Source: Thioalkalivibrio paradoxus ARh 1
GTDB lineage: Bacteria; Pseudomonadota; Gammaproteobacteria; Ectothiorhodospirales; Ectothiorhodospiraceae
Direction of reading: 5' to 3'
Assembly: GCF_000227685.2 (NCBI RefSeq)
Contig: NZ_CP007029.1
Coordinates: forward strand, 1,710,501 to 1,774,500
Length of the DNA: 64,000 nt
Below are positions 1 to 9,607 of the stretch, one piece after another (within the stretch, counting starts at the first letter, position 1; each line of letters starts with the position of its first letter). A program made the translations under genes and the position numbers. Under the pieces are notes generated by a model. That model was given only the letters and a program-made list of their open reading frames with translations, was not told the DNA's origin and made no database searches.

Positions 1-2
1 GC

Positions 3-458
3 GCCCACAACGTCACCTGGTGGGTGATGTGGACCAGCCTGATCTGCCTGTTCTACATGGCCTATCCGCAGACCGAGCTGGCGATCCGCACGGTCGACGG
101 CGGGACGCTGACCTTCAGCTTCGGCGGCGACATCTACCTCTTCACCCTGGCCCTGTTCGTGATGGGCATTGCCTGGGGCTTCGGCAAGGCTTCGGTGTTC
201 AAGTACATCTCCGATGAGTATCCGCACAACATCGGTGTGATCTCCGGGATCGTCGGCCTGATCGGCGGGCTCGGCGGATTCCTGCTGCCGATCATGTTCG
301 GGGCTCTCGTGGACATCTTCCAGTTCAATCAGATCGTCTGGTGGCTGCTGTTCGGGGCCACCGGGGTATCGCTGATCTGGATGTGGTGGACCGAGCGCAA
401 GCCGCTGATCGCGGCGGCCGATGCCGCTGGCGTGCGCCGCCACGTATCGCGCGGGTGA
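3..458 (+). CDS. narK: NarK-type nitrate/nitrite transporter, C-terminal part (5' end outside window)
   Basis: This is the last ~150 residues of a major facilitator superfamily nitrate/nitrite transporter; the reading frame is open to the left edge. The stretch GKASVFKYISDEYPHN followed by a glycine-rich helix (GIVGLIGGLGGFLLP) is the second nitrate-signature region of the NarK family, and two further hydrophobic helices follow before a basic tail ending in TGA. It sits 57 bp upstream of a second NarK, as in organisms with paired NarK1-type (nitrate/proton) and NarK2-type (nitrate/nitrite antiport) carriers upstream of narGHJI. The NarK1-like assignment is an inference from the signature. Subtype cannot be settled without the N-terminal half. 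Confidence 0.9.
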   Translation, partial: AHNVTWWVMWTSLICLFYMAYPQTELAIRTVDGGTLTFSFGGDIYLFTLALFVMGIAWGFGKASVFKYISDEYPHNIGVISGIVGLIGGLGGFLLPIMFGALVDIFQFNQIVWWLLFGATGVSLIWMWWTERKPLIAAADAAGVRRHVSRG

Positions 459-515
459 TGACGACATCGGACAACGGTTTTTTCGCGAAACAGCGATTGA
501 CAAGGGAGCCACGCA

Positions 516-2117
516 ATGGCCGCTGACATCAAAGAATGGGATGTAGAAGACAAGGCGTTCTGGGAATCGCAGGGGCGGCGCATTGCCAACCGCAACCTGT
601 GGATCTCGATCCCGAACCTGCTGGTGGCATTCGCCGTCTGGCTCATGTGGGGCATCATCACGGTGCAGATGATCAACCTGGGGTTTCCGTTTTCCCAGGC
701 CGAACTGTTCACCCTGACCGCGATCGCCGGTCTCACCGGCGCGACGCTGCGCATCCCCGCGTCGTTCATGATCCGCGTCGCCGGCGGGCGCAACACGATC
801 TTCCTGACCTCGCTGCTGCTGATCCTACCCGCGCTCGGGGCCGGTTTCGCGCTGCAGACCCAGGACACGCCGCTCTGGGTGTTCCAGTTGCTCGCGCTGC
901 TCTCCGGCGTCGGCGGCGGAAACTTCGCCGCCTCGATGAGCAACATCAGCACCTTTTTCCCGAAGAGCCAGCAGGGGCTGGCGCTGGGTCTGAACGCGGG
1001 TCTCGGCAATTTCGGCGTGACCACGATGCAGATCCTGATCCCGGCGGTGATGACTATCGGTCTGTTCGGCGTGATCGCCGGGGATCCGATGATCCTGCTG
1101 AAGGACAGCGGCACGCTGATCGGGCGGATTCCGGCCGGAACCGAGACCTGGATTCAGAACGCCGGTTTCATCTGGGCCGCGATTTTGGTGCCGCTGGTGA
1201 TCCTGGCCTGGTTCGGCATGAACAACCTGCGGCCGATCACTCCCGAGCCCGGTCACCCCCTCGCCGCGTTCGGCAAGGTGCTGAGCCTGTACCTGATCGG
1301 TTTCGTGACCGCCGGCGTGGGGCTGTACCTGTACCTGCCCGCTCCGACCGGCCTCGGCATCCTGAACATGTGGGTCGCGATGCTGCTGATCATCGCCGCG
1401 ACGCTGTTTCTGATGCGCGTCATGCCCGGACAGATCGGTGCCAACTCGAAGCGCCAGTTCACGATCTTCAAGGACAAGCACACCTGGTCGATGACCGTGC
1501 TGTACATCCTGACCTTCGGCTCGTTCATCGGCTACTCGATGGCATTGCCGCTGTCGATCACGGTGATCTTCGGTTTCACCAGCGTGGAGATCGATGGCGT
1601 GATGCAGCGGGTTGCGCACCCCGACGCGCCGTCGGCGCTGACCTACGCCTGGATCGGGCCGTTCGTCGGCGCGCTGATCCGCCCGCTCGGCGGCTGGGTC
1701 TCCGACAAGGTCGGTGGCTCGATCGTGACCCAGATCATCGCCGGGGTGATGGTGGTCGCCTCCGCCGCGGTCGGCTACATCATGATGCTCGCGTACAACT
1801 CGCCCAACCCGGAACAGTACTTCTTCGCCTTCATCGCGCTGTTCATCGTGATCTTCGCCGCGACCGGCATCGGCAACGGTTCGACGTTCCGCACCATCGG
1901 CGTGATCTACAACCGCGAGCAGGCCGGCCCGGTGCTCGGCTGGACCTCGGCGGTCGCCGCCTACGGCGCGTTCGTCGCTCCGCTGGTCATCGGTGAACAG
2001 ATCCGGGGCGGCACGCCGGAGATGGCGATGTACGGCTTCGCGGTCTTCTACGCGCTGTGCATGGTGCTGAACTGGTGGTTCTACCTGCGCCGCAACGCGT
2101 ACGTGAAGAACCCGTGA
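516..2117 (+). CDS. narK: NarK-type nitrate/nitrite transporter (MFS, second copy)
   Basis: A 533-residue inner-membrane MFS protein with about twelve hydrophobic helices. The first nitrate-signature region is visible at about residues 135-160 (GNFAASMSNISTFFP then GLNAGLGNFG) and the second at about 450 (GIGNGSTFRTIGVI). It should move nitrate in and nitrite out for the cytoplasm-facing NarG site. The ATG at 516 follows an AGGGAG ribosome-binding site. The soluble N-terminus (WDVEDKAFWE) resembles that of the third transporter (DDPAFWQARG), so the second and third copies probably arose by duplication. Probable operon with the genes on both sides. Confidence 0.93.
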   Translation: MAADIKEWDVEDKAFWESQGRRIANRNLWISIPNLLVAFAVWLMWGIITVQMINLGFPFSQAELFTLTAIAGLTGATLRIPASFMIRVAGGRNTIFLTSLLLILPALGAGFALQTQDTPLWVFQLLALLSGVGGGNFAASMSNISTFFPKSQQGLALGLNAGLGNFGVTTMQILIPAVMTIGLFGVIAGDPMILLKDSGTLIGRIPAGTETWIQNAGFIWAAILVPLVILAWFGMNNLRPITPEPGHPLAAFGKVLSLYLIGFVTAGVGLYLYLPAPTGLGILNMWVAMLLIIAATLFLMRVMPGQIGANSKRQFTIFKDKHTWSMTVLYILTFGSFIGYSMALPLSITVIFGFTSVEIDGVMQRVAHPDAPSALTYAWIGPFVGALIRPLGGWVSDKVGGSIVTQIIAGVMVVASAAVGYIMMLAYNSPNPEQYFFAFIALFIVIFAATGIGNGSTFRTIGVIYNREQAGPVLGWTSAVAAYGAFVAPLVIGEQIRGGTPEMAMYGFAVFYALCMVLNWWFYLRRNAYVKNP

Positions 2118-2147
2118 TCCGATCTCCCTTGCGCACGGATCATCGTG

Positions 2148-3500
2148 ATGAACGCCCGAGCCATACCTCCCTGGGCCCCGGACGACCCCGCCTTCTGGCA
2201 GGCGCGGGGCAAGCTGGTCGCGCACCGGAACCTGTGGATCGCTGTGCCGAACCTGCTGGTGGCTTTCGCGGTTTGGATGCTCTGGAGCGTCGTCGTGGTG
2301 ATGCTGCCGGCGGCCGGCTTCCCGTTCTCGACCACGCAGCTGTTCCTGCTCGTGGCGATGCCGGGCCTGAGCGGTGCGCTGCTGCGCGTGGTGTACGGGC
2401 TGGCCGCGACCCGGGTCGAGGGCCGGCGCTTGACGCTGGTCACGACGCTGGTGCTGCTGCTGCCGGCGGTTGGTCTCGGCCTGGCTGTGCAGCACCCGCA
2501 GACTCCGTATCCGCTGATGTTGGTGCTGGCCGCGCTGTGTGGGCTGGGTGCCGGCAGCTTCGCTTCCAGCATGACCTCGCTGACGCTGCTGTTTCCCCGC
2601 TGGGAACTCGGCAGCGCACTGGGTCTGAACTCGGGGATGGGAAACCTCGGCGTGAGCATGGCGCAGTTCCTGGTGCCGATCGTGATCGCGTGGTCGGTAT
2701 TCGGGGCCCTGGCCGGTCCGCCGCAGGCGGTGGAGCTGCGCGGCGACTGGCATCCGCTGTGGCTGCAGAATGCGGGGTTCATCTGGGTTCCCGTGATTCT
2801 TCTGTGCGCACTGTTCGCGCGCTTCGGCATGCACGAGGTGCCGTTTCCCAAGGCGCGCGAGACGGACGCTCCGCCGGTCTACGCCCAGCGCCGCTACTGG
2901 GTGCTGTCGCTGATGTACCTCGGCACCTTCGGTTCGTTCATCGGCTTTACCGCTGCGTTTCCGCTGTTCGCCCATACGCAGTTTCCGCAGGTCGACGTGC
3001 TTCAGTACGCGTTCCTCGGCCCGCTGCTGGGTGCGCTGGCCCGGCCGCTCGGCGGCTGGCTCGCGGACCGCTACGGCGGTGGCCCGGTGACCTTCTGCGC
3101 GTTCGCGGTGATGGGAGCCTCGGTGCTGGCGTCGCTCGGCTTCCTGCCTGGGCCCGATGCGGATGGCCGGTTCTGGGGGCTGATGGCGACGTTCATGGTG
3201 CTGTTCATGGCTGCCGGCCTGGGCAGCGGGTCGATGTTCCGCATCGTGCCCGAACTGATCGAGGGCGACCAACCGGAGCCGGCACCGCGGCGTTCGATCC
3301 GGGAATCGGGGCAGGTCATCGGTCTGGTATCGGCGATCGGTGCACTGGGTGCGTTCGCGGTGCCAGTGGTGCTGGCCCTGGCGCTCGCGGCCTGGGGCGC
3401 GGTGGGGCCGGCCTTGCTGATGTTCGTGTTGTTTTACCTGGTTTGCATGGCGGCCACCTGGTGGTGTCACGTCCGTACGCGGTCGGACCCGGACTGGTGA
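2148..3500 (+). CDS. NarK-type transporter (MFS, third copy)
   Basis: A 450-residue MFS protein with the same N-terminal layout as the preceding NarK and a recognisable nitrate-signature helix (GAGSFASSMTSLTLLFP, then GLNSGMGNLG). The second signature is altered: GLGSGSMFRIVPELIE followed by a charged insert EGDQPEPAPRRSIRES, where the second copy reads GIGNGSTFRTIGVI. It is shorter than the second copy mainly in the central loop. A GTG at 2145 directly precedes the ATG at 2148, and neither has a strong ribosome-binding site. Position in the nar operon makes nitrate, nitrite or a related anion the likely cargo. The altered signature leaves specificity open. Confidence 0.85.
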   Translation: MNARAIPPWAPDDPAFWQARGKLVAHRNLWIAVPNLLVAFAVWMLWSVVVVMLPAAGFPFSTTQLFLLVAMPGLSGALLRVVYGLAATRVEGRRLTLVTTLVLLLPAVGLGLAVQHPQTPYPLMLVLAALCGLGAGSFASSMTSLTLLFPRWELGSALGLNSGMGNLGVSMAQFLVPIVIAWSVFGALAGPPQAVELRGDWHPLWLQNAGFIWVPVILLCALFARFGMHEVPFPKARETDAPPVYAQRRYWVLSLMYLGTFGSFIGFTAAFPLFAHTQFPQVDVLQYAFLGPLLGALARPLGGWLADRYGGGPVTFCAFAVMGASVLASLGFLPGPDADGRFWGLMATFMVLFMAAGLGSGSMFRIVPELIEGDQPEPAPRRSIRESGQVIGLVSAIGALGAFAVPVVLALALAAWGAVGPALLMFVLFYLVCMAATWWCHVRTRSDPDW

Positions 3501-3557
3501 GCCTCGACGAATGCGGTGGGCGCGCCGTGCCCGCCCTGGTGTAACAGGAGAGTCCGA

Positions 3558-6500
3558 ATGAGCCATTTTCTCGACCGACTGACCTTCTTCAACCGGGTCA
3601 AGGACCACTTCTCCAACGGGCACGGTGAAGTGACCCGCGAAGACCGCCGCTGGGAGGACGGGTACCGCCAGCGCTGGCAGCACGACAAGATCGTGCGCTC
3701 GACCCACGGAACCAACTGCACCGGTTCGTGCAGCTGGAAGATCTACGTGAAGAACGGGTTGGTGACCTGGGAGACCCAGCAGACCGACTACCCGCGGACC
3801 CGCCCGGATCTCCCCAACCACGAGCCACGCGGCTGCCAGCGCGGTGCGAGCTACTCCTGGTACCTCTACAGCGCGAACCGGGTGAAATACCCGCTCGTCC
3901 GCAGCCGGCTGGTGAAGCTCTGGCGCGAGGCGCGGCGCACGCTGGGTCCGGTCGAGGCCTGGGAGAGCATCGTCGAGGATTCGGCGAAGACCCGCTCCTA
4001 CAAGTCGATGCGCGGCCTCGGTGGCTTCGTGCGCGCGGAATGGGACGAGGTCAACGAGATCATCGCCGCAGCAAACGCGTACACCGCCAAAGAGTACGGC
4101 CCGGACCGCATTTACGGGTTCTCGCCAATCCCGGCGATGTCGATGGTTTCCTACGCAGCCGGTTCCCGGTACCTGTCGCTGATCGGCGGTGCCTGCGGCA
4201 GCTTCTACGACTGGTACTGCGACCTGCCGCCGTCGTCGCCGCAGACCTGGGGCGAGCAGACCGACGTGCCCGAGTCGGCGGACTGGTACAACTCGACCTT
4301 CCTGATGATGTGGGGCTCGAACGTGCCGCAGACGCGCACGCCGGACGCTCATTTCATGACCGAGGTGCGCTACAAGGGCACCAAGACGGTGGTGGTGTCG
4401 CCCGACTACGCCGAGGCGACCAAGTTCGCGGACATCTGGCTGCACCCAAAGCAGGGTACCGATGCGGCACTCGCGATGGCGATGGGTCACGTGATCCTGC
4501 GCGAGTTCCACGTCGAGCACCCGAGCGACTACTTCCGGCAGTACGCGCGCGAGAAGACCGACTTCCCGTTTCTGGTACTGCTGGACCGGCAGGACGGCCA
4601 TTACGTGAACGGCCGTTTCCTGCGGGCGTCGGATCTCGCGGACCAGGCCGGGCAGGACAACCACCCCGAATGGAAGATGCTGGCGCTGGACGAACGCAGC
4701 GGCGCGCTCGTCGTGCCGAACGGTTCGGTCGGCTTCCGCTGGGGCGAGAAGGGCGACGGTGTCGGGCGCTGGAACCTCGAGCCCAAGGACGCGGTGAGCG
4801 GCCAGGAAGTGCAGCTCGGGCTGACGCTGATCGGTTCTTCCGACGCGGTGGTCCCGGTCGCGTTCCCGTATTTTGGTGGTGCAAAACACCCGCACTTCAC
4901 CCACACGGACCACGATTCGCTGCAGGTCCGCCACGTGCCGGCGAAGAAGATCCAGCTGGCCGACGGTTCCGAGGCACTGGTCGCGACCGTATTCGACCTG
5001 AGCTGCGCGAACTACGGCATCGACCGTGGTCTCGGTGGTGAGAACGTCGCCGCGAGCTACGACGACGACGTGCCCTACACGCCGGCCTGGCAGGAGCGCA
5101 TTACTGGCGTGAAGCGCGACCAGGTGATCACGGTGGCCCGGCAGTTCGCGGAGAACGCGGACAAGACCCACGGCAAGTCGATGGTGATCATCGGCGCCGC
5201 GATGAACCACTGGTACCACATGGACATGAACTACCGCGGCATCATCAACATGCTGATGATGTGCGGCTGCGTCGGCCAGAGCGGTGGCGGCTGGTCGCAC
5301 TACGTCGGCCAGGAGAAACTGCGGCCGCAGACCGGCTGGCAGCCGCTGGCGTTCGCGCTCGACTGGCACCGCCCGCCGCGGCACATGAACAGCACCTCGT
5401 TCTTCTACATCCACTCGAGCCAGTGGCGCTACGAGAAGCTGTCGATGGCCGAGATCCTGTCGCCTACCGCGAAGCCGGAGGAGTGGACCGGAAGCCAGAT
5501 CGACTACAACGTGCGCTCGGTGCGCATGGGCTGGCTCCCGTCCGCGCCGCAGCTCTCCGCCAACCCGCTGGCCGTCTGCCGCGATGCCGAGGCTGCCGGC
5601 AAGGCGCCGGCCGATTACGCGGTGGAGCAGTTGCGCGCGGGCAAGCTGGGTTTCGCGTTCGAGGCTCCCGACGATCCGAAGAACATTCCGCGCAACCTTT
5701 TCGTCTGGCGCTCGAACCTGCTCGGCTCGTCGGGCAAGGGCCACGAGTACATGCTCAAGTACCTGCTCGGCACGACCCACGGGGTGCAGGGCAAGGATCT
5801 CGGCGGCGAGGGCCGCGAGAAGCCGGAGGAGGTGACCTGGGCCGAGAAGCCGATCGAGGGCAAGCTCGACCTGCTGGTGACGCTGGATTTCCGCATGTCC
5901 ACCACCTGCATGTACTCGGACATCGTACTGCCGACCGCGACTTGGTACGAAAAGCACGACCTGAACACCTCCGACATGCACCCGTTCATTCACCCGCTGA
6001 CCGCGGCGGTGGACCCGGCCTGGGAGTCCCGGACCGACTGGGACATCTTCAAGGGCATCGCGAAGACCTTCTCGAAGGTCTGCGAGGGCCACCTGGGCGT
6101 CGAGAAGGACCTCGTCGCGCTGCCATTGCTGCACGACACCCCGGCCGAACTCGGCCAGCCGCTCGATGTGAAGGACTGGAAACGCGGTGAGTGCGATCTG
6201 GTGCCGGGCAAGACGATGCCGGCGCTGGTGGTGGTCGAGCGTGACTTCCCGAACACGTACAAGAAGTTCACGGCGCTGGGGCCGCTGATGGTCAAGGCCG
6301 GCAACGGCGGCAAGGGCATCAACTGGAACACCGAGGAAGAGGTCGACTCGCTCGGCGACATCAACTATCGCGTGACCGAAGAGGGTATCAGTAAGGGTTT
6401 GCCCCGGATCGAGAGCGACATCGACGCGGCCGAGACGATCCTGATGCTGGCGCCGGAAACCAACGGCCATGTGGCGGTGAAGGCCTGGGACGCGCTTGGC

Positions 6501-7316
6501 CAGATCACCGGGCGCGACCACAAGCACCTGGCGTTGCCGAAGGAGCACGAGAAGATCCGCTTCCGCGACGTGGTCGCGCAGCCGCGCAAGATCATCTCCT
6601 CGCCGACCTGGTCGGGCCTGGAAGACGAGCACGTGTCCTACAACGCGGGCTACACCAATGTGCACGAACTCATCCCGTGGCGCACGCTGACCGGGCGCCA
6701 GCAGTTCTACCAGGATCACCCCTGGATGCGCGCCTTCGGCGAGCCGCTGTGTGTCTACCGACCGCCGGTGGACATGAAGACGGTCGATCCGATCATCGGC
6801 ACCAAGCCGAACGGCAACGGTGAGGTGGTGCTGAACTTCATCACTCCGCACCAGAAATGGGGCATCCACAGCACCTACACCGACAACCTGATCATGCTCA
6901 CGCTCTCGCGGGGTGGGCCGATCATCTGGATCAGCGAGGTCGACGCGGCGAAGGTCGGCATCGAGGACAACGACTGGATCGAGGCCTACAACGTGAACGG
7001 CGCGATCGCCGCCCGCGCGGTGGTCAGCCAGCGGGTGCCGGAAGGCATGTCGCTGATGTACCACGCGCAGGAAAAGATCACCAACACGCCCGGATCCGAG
7101 ACGACCCAGACGCGCGGCGGCATCCACAACTCGGTGACCCGCGCGGTGCTGAAACCCACCCACATGATCGGCGGCTACGCCCAGTTGAGCTACGGCTTCA
7201 ACTACTACGGGACCGTCGGCTCGAACCGGGACGAATTCATCATCGTCCGCAAGATGAACAAGATCGACTGGATGGAAGAACGCGCCCCAGCCGCTCAAGC
7301 CGTGGAGGCCCGCTGA
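3558..7316 (+). CDS. narG: Respiratory nitrate reductase, alpha subunit
   Basis: A 1252-residue cytoplasmic catalytic subunit of membrane-bound nitrate reductase A, which reduces nitrate to nitrite at a bis-molybdopterin guanine dinucleotide site. Visible marks are the N-terminal FS0 iron-sulfur ligand set (THGTNCTGSCSW and then GCQRGASYSW) and the segment WGSNVPQTRTPDAHF around the molybdenum-coordinating Asp region. Length matches E. coli NarG (1247). The start at 3558 (MSHFLDRLTFF) follows AGGAG at 3546-3550; an in-frame ATG at 3516 adds a proline- and arginine-rich stretch unlike the family and is rejected. narH starts one base after the stop codon. No Tat signal is seen, as expected for NarG. 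Confidence 0.98.
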   Translation: MSHFLDRLTFFNRVKDHFSNGHGEVTREDRRWEDGYRQRWQHDKIVRSTHGTNCTGSCSWKIYVKNGLVTWETQQTDYPRTRPDLPNHEPRGCQRGASYSWYLYSANRVKYPLVRSRLVKLWREARRTLGPVEAWESIVEDSAKTRSYKSMRGLGGFVRAEWDEVNEIIAAANAYTAKEYGPDRIYGFSPIPAMSMVSYAAGSRYLSLIGGACGSFYDWYCDLPPSSPQTWGEQTDVPESADWYNSTFLMMWGSNVPQTRTPDAHFMTEVRYKGTKTVVVSPDYAEATKFADIWLHPKQGTDAALAMAMGHVILREFHVEHPSDYFRQYAREKTDFPFLVLLDRQDGHYVNGRFLRASDLADQAGQDNHPEWKMLALDERSGALVVPNGSVGFRWGEKGDGVGRWNLEPKDAVSGQEVQLGLTLIGSSDAVVPVAFPYFGGAKHPHFTHTDHDSLQVRHVPAKKIQLADGSEALVATVFDLSCANYGIDRGLGGENVAASYDDDVPYTPAWQERITGVKRDQVITVARQFAENADKTHGKSMVIIGAAMNHWYHMDMNYRGIINMLMMCGCVGQSGGGWSHYVGQEKLRPQTGWQPLAFALDWHRPPRHMNSTSFFYIHSSQWRYEKLSMAEILSPTAKPEEWTGSQIDYNVRSVRMGWLPSAPQLSANPLAVCRDAEAAGKAPADYAVEQLRAGKLGFAFEAPDDPKNIPRNLFVWRSNLLGSSGKGHEYMLKYLLGTTHGVQGKDLGGEGREKPEEVTWAEKPIEGKLDLLVTLDFRMSTTCMYSDIVLPTATWYEKHDLNTSDMHPFIHPLTAAVDPAWESRTDWDIFKGIAKTFSKVCEGHLGVEKDLVALPLLHDTPAELGQPLDVKDWKRGECDLVPGKTMPALVVVERDFPNTYKKFTALGPLMVKAGNGGKGINWNTEEEVDSLGDINYRVTEEGISKGLPRIESDIDAAETILMLAPETNGHVAVKAWDALGQITGRDHKHLALPKEHEKIRFRDVVAQPRKIISSPTWSGLEDEHVSYNAGYTNVHELIPWRTLTGRQQFYQDHPWMRAFGEPLCVYRPPVDMKTVDPIIGTKPNGNGEVVLNFITPHQKWGIHSTYTDNLIMLTLSRGGPIIWISEVDAAKVGIEDNDWIEAYNVNGAIAARAVVSQRVPEGMSLMYHAQEKITNTPGSETTQTRGGIHNSVTRAVLKPTHMIGGYAQLSYGFNYYGTVGSNRDEFIIVRKMNKIDWMEERAPAAQAVEAR

Positions 7317-7317
7317 G

Positions 7318-8865
7318 ATGAAGATTCGTGCACAGATCGCAATGGTGCTGAACCTGGACAAGTGCATCGGTTGCCACACCTGTTCGGTCACCTGCAAGAA
7401 CGTCTGGACCTCGCGCGACGGCATGGAGTACGCCTGGTTCAACAACGTCGAAACCAAGCCCGGAATCGGCTACCCGAAGGAGTGGGAGAACCAGGAGCGC
7501 TGGAACGGCGGCTGGCGTCGCCGCGAGGACGGTCGTATCGAGCCGCGCATGGGCGGCAAGTGGCGCGTGCTCGCGAACATCTTCGCGAACCCGGACCTGC
7601 CCGAGATCGACGACTACTACGAGCCCTGGGACTACGACTACGCGCATCTGCAGGATGCGCCGGAGTCGAGGGCAATGCCAGTCGCTCGCCCGCGTTCGCT
7701 GGTGAGCGGGAAGCGGATGGAGAAGATCCACTGGGGGCCGAACTGGGAGGAGATCCTGGGTACCGAGTTCTCCAAACGCTCGAAGGACTACAACTTTGAA
7801 CAGGTGCAGAAGGACATCTACGGCCAGTTCGAGAACACCTTCATGATGTACCTGCCGCGCCTGTGCGAGCACTGCCTGAACCCGGCCTGCGTCGCTTCGT
7901 GCCCAAGCGGTGCGATCTACAAGCGCGAGGAAGACGGGATCGTTTTGATCGATCAGGACAAGTGCCGCGGCTGGCGCATGTGCGTGTCCGGTTGCCCATA
8001 CAAAAAGATCTACTACAACTGGAACACCGGGAAATCGGAGAAGTGCATCTTCTGCTATCCGCGCATCGAGGTGAGCCAGCCGACGGTCTGCTCGGAAACC
8101 TGCGTCGGACGCATCCGCTACCTCGGAGTTTTGCTGTACGACGCCGACAAGATCGAGGAAGCTGCCAGCGTTGCCAGCGAGCGGGATCTGTACGAGAAGC
8201 AGCTGGAGATGTTCCTGGATCCGTTCGATGAGAAGGTGCTCGCTGCCGCCCGCAAGGAAGGCATCCCCGAGTCCTGGCTCACCGCCGCCCAGCAGTCGCC
8301 GATCTACAAGATGGCAATGGAGTGGAAGATCGCGTTCCCGCTGCACCCGGAGTACCGCACGCTGCCGATGGTGTGGTACGTGCCGCCGCTGTCGCCGATC
8401 CAGTCCGCCGCCGAGTCCGGGAACATGGGTATGAACGGCATCATCCCCGACGTCGACTCGCTGCGCATCCCGGTGCGCTACCTCGCGAACATGCTGACGG
8501 CCGGTGACGAAAAGCCGGTGACGCTGGCGCTGAAACGCATGCTTGCGATGCGCGCCTACATGCGCTCGAAGACCGTGGACGGCGAGTTCAACCAGGCCGT
8601 GCTCGACGACGTCGGTCTGCGCATGGACCAGATCGAGGTGATGTACCGCTACCTTGCGATCGCGAACTACGAGGACCGTTTCGTGATCCCGAGTTCGCAC
8701 CGCGAATACGCAAGCGCGACCTACGACGCCTACGGCGAGCGCGGCGGCTGCGGCTTCAGCTTCGGCAACTCCTGTGCCGACGGCGCGACCAAGACCAGCA
8801 TCTTCGGGACCAAGCGCCTGACCGACCGGAAAGGCAAGCCGATCCGCGTGGAGGTGAAGTCATGA
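7318..8865 (+). CDS. narH: Respiratory nitrate reductase, beta subunit (iron-sulfur)
   Basis: A 515-residue electron-transfer subunit passing electrons from NarI haems to NarG. Four cysteine clusters are visible: CIGCHTCSVTC at residues 16-26, CEHCLNPACVASC near 183, CRGWRMCVSGC near 215 (the Trp in place of a Cys marks the 3Fe-4S centre) and CIFCYPRIE near 243 with a further Cys pair. The length is typical of NarH. It begins one base after narG, and its stop overlaps the narJ start (ATGA), so translation is coupled. Confidence 0.98.
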   Translation: MKIRAQIAMVLNLDKCIGCHTCSVTCKNVWTSRDGMEYAWFNNVETKPGIGYPKEWENQERWNGGWRRREDGRIEPRMGGKWRVLANIFANPDLPEIDDYYEPWDYDYAHLQDAPESRAMPVARPRSLVSGKRMEKIHWGPNWEEILGTEFSKRSKDYNFEQVQKDIYGQFENTFMMYLPRLCEHCLNPACVASCPSGAIYKREEDGIVLIDQDKCRGWRMCVSGCPYKKIYYNWNTGKSEKCIFCYPRIEVSQPTVCSETCVGRIRYLGVLLYDADKIEEAASVASERDLYEKQLEMFLDPFDEKVLAAARKEGIPESWLTAAQQSPIYKMAMEWKIAFPLHPEYRTLPMVWYVPPLSPIQSAAESGNMGMNGIIPDVDSLRIPVRYLANMLTAGDEKPVTLALKRMLAMRAYMRSKTVDGEFNQAVLDDVGLRMDQIEVMYRYLAIANYEDRFVIPSSHREYASATYDAYGERGGCGFSFGNSCADGATKTSIFGTKRLTDRKGKPIRVEVKS

Positions 8866-9602
8866 CGGACCCGGAACGGATGGAACCGATGAAAACGCTG
8901 AAGGTGATCTCCCGGCTGTTGTGTTACCCGCGAGCCGACCTGCTCGGGGCGCTGGAGGAGCTGGCGGCGGCGGTGGAAAAGGAACGGCTGCTCCCTCCGG
9001 AGCTGCGGCGGCGTATCGGCACGCTGATCGCGGAGCTGCGCATCACGGACCTCTACGTGCTGCAGGAGGACTACGTGAACCTGTTCGACCGTGGCCGGGC
9101 GGTGTCCCTGCACCTGTTCGAGCACGTGCACGGGGAGTCGCGCGACCGGGGCCAGGCGATGGTGGACCTGGTGGACCTGTACCGCCGTCACGGCTTCGAG
9201 CTGAGCGCGCGGGAACTGCCGGACTACCTGCCGCTGTTCCTGGAGTTCGCCTCCGAGCGGCCGGTGAACGAGGCCCGCGAACTGCTCGGCGACGCGGCGC
9301 CGGTGCTTGCACTGATTGGCGAACGACTGGCATTGCGGGGCAGCCGGTATGGGGTTCTGTTCGACGCGCTGCTGGCCTTTGCGGGTGCGCCCGAGAACCT
9401 CGACGAGATCCGAGAGCAGGCGGCTGCCGAGGGCCCCGACGAAACGGTGGTGAACATGGACAAGTACTGGGAAGAAGAGGCGGTGACCTTCCTCGCGCCG
9501 GGCGGCTGCGGCAGCGGGCAGGCGACTGAACAGCCGATCCACTGGGTGAAGCCGGAACCCGCCGGCACCGTGCCCGCCAAGCAATCCGTCTTCGGAGGTT
9601 GA
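8862..9602 (+). CDS. narJ: Nitrate reductase assembly chaperone NarJ
   Basis: A 246-residue helical protein of the NarJ/TorD chaperone family, needed to insert the molybdenum cofactor and mature the NarGH apoenzyme before membrane docking. Typical NarJ features are LKVISRLLCYP near the N-terminus and the LPDYLPLFLEFAS helix around residue 120. The first ATG overlaps the narH stop; internal Met codons at residues 7 and 10 are possible alternatives. The 3' end carries the ribosome-binding site GGAGG for narI. The final 50 residues are variable and rich in Gly and Pro. Confidence 0.96.
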   Translation: MTDPERMEPMKTLKVISRLLCYPRADLLGALEELAAAVEKERLLPPELRRRIGTLIAELRITDLYVLQEDYVNLFDRGRAVSLHLFEHVHGESRDRGQAMVDLVDLYRRHGFELSARELPDYLPLFLEFASERPVNEARELLGDAAPVLALIGERLALRGSRYGVLFDALLAFAGAPENLDEIREQAAAEGPDETVVNMDKYWEEEAVTFLAPGGCGSGQATEQPIHWVKPEPAGTVPAKQSVFGG

Positions 9603-9607
9603 CTACA

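Noticed and set aside
825-7457. A 2210-codon open frame on the minus strand opposite narK-narG
   Set aside because: It is the antisense of well-supported narK, narK-like and narG genes. The composition is Arg/His/Ala-rich, with no domains; it is a high-GC artefact.
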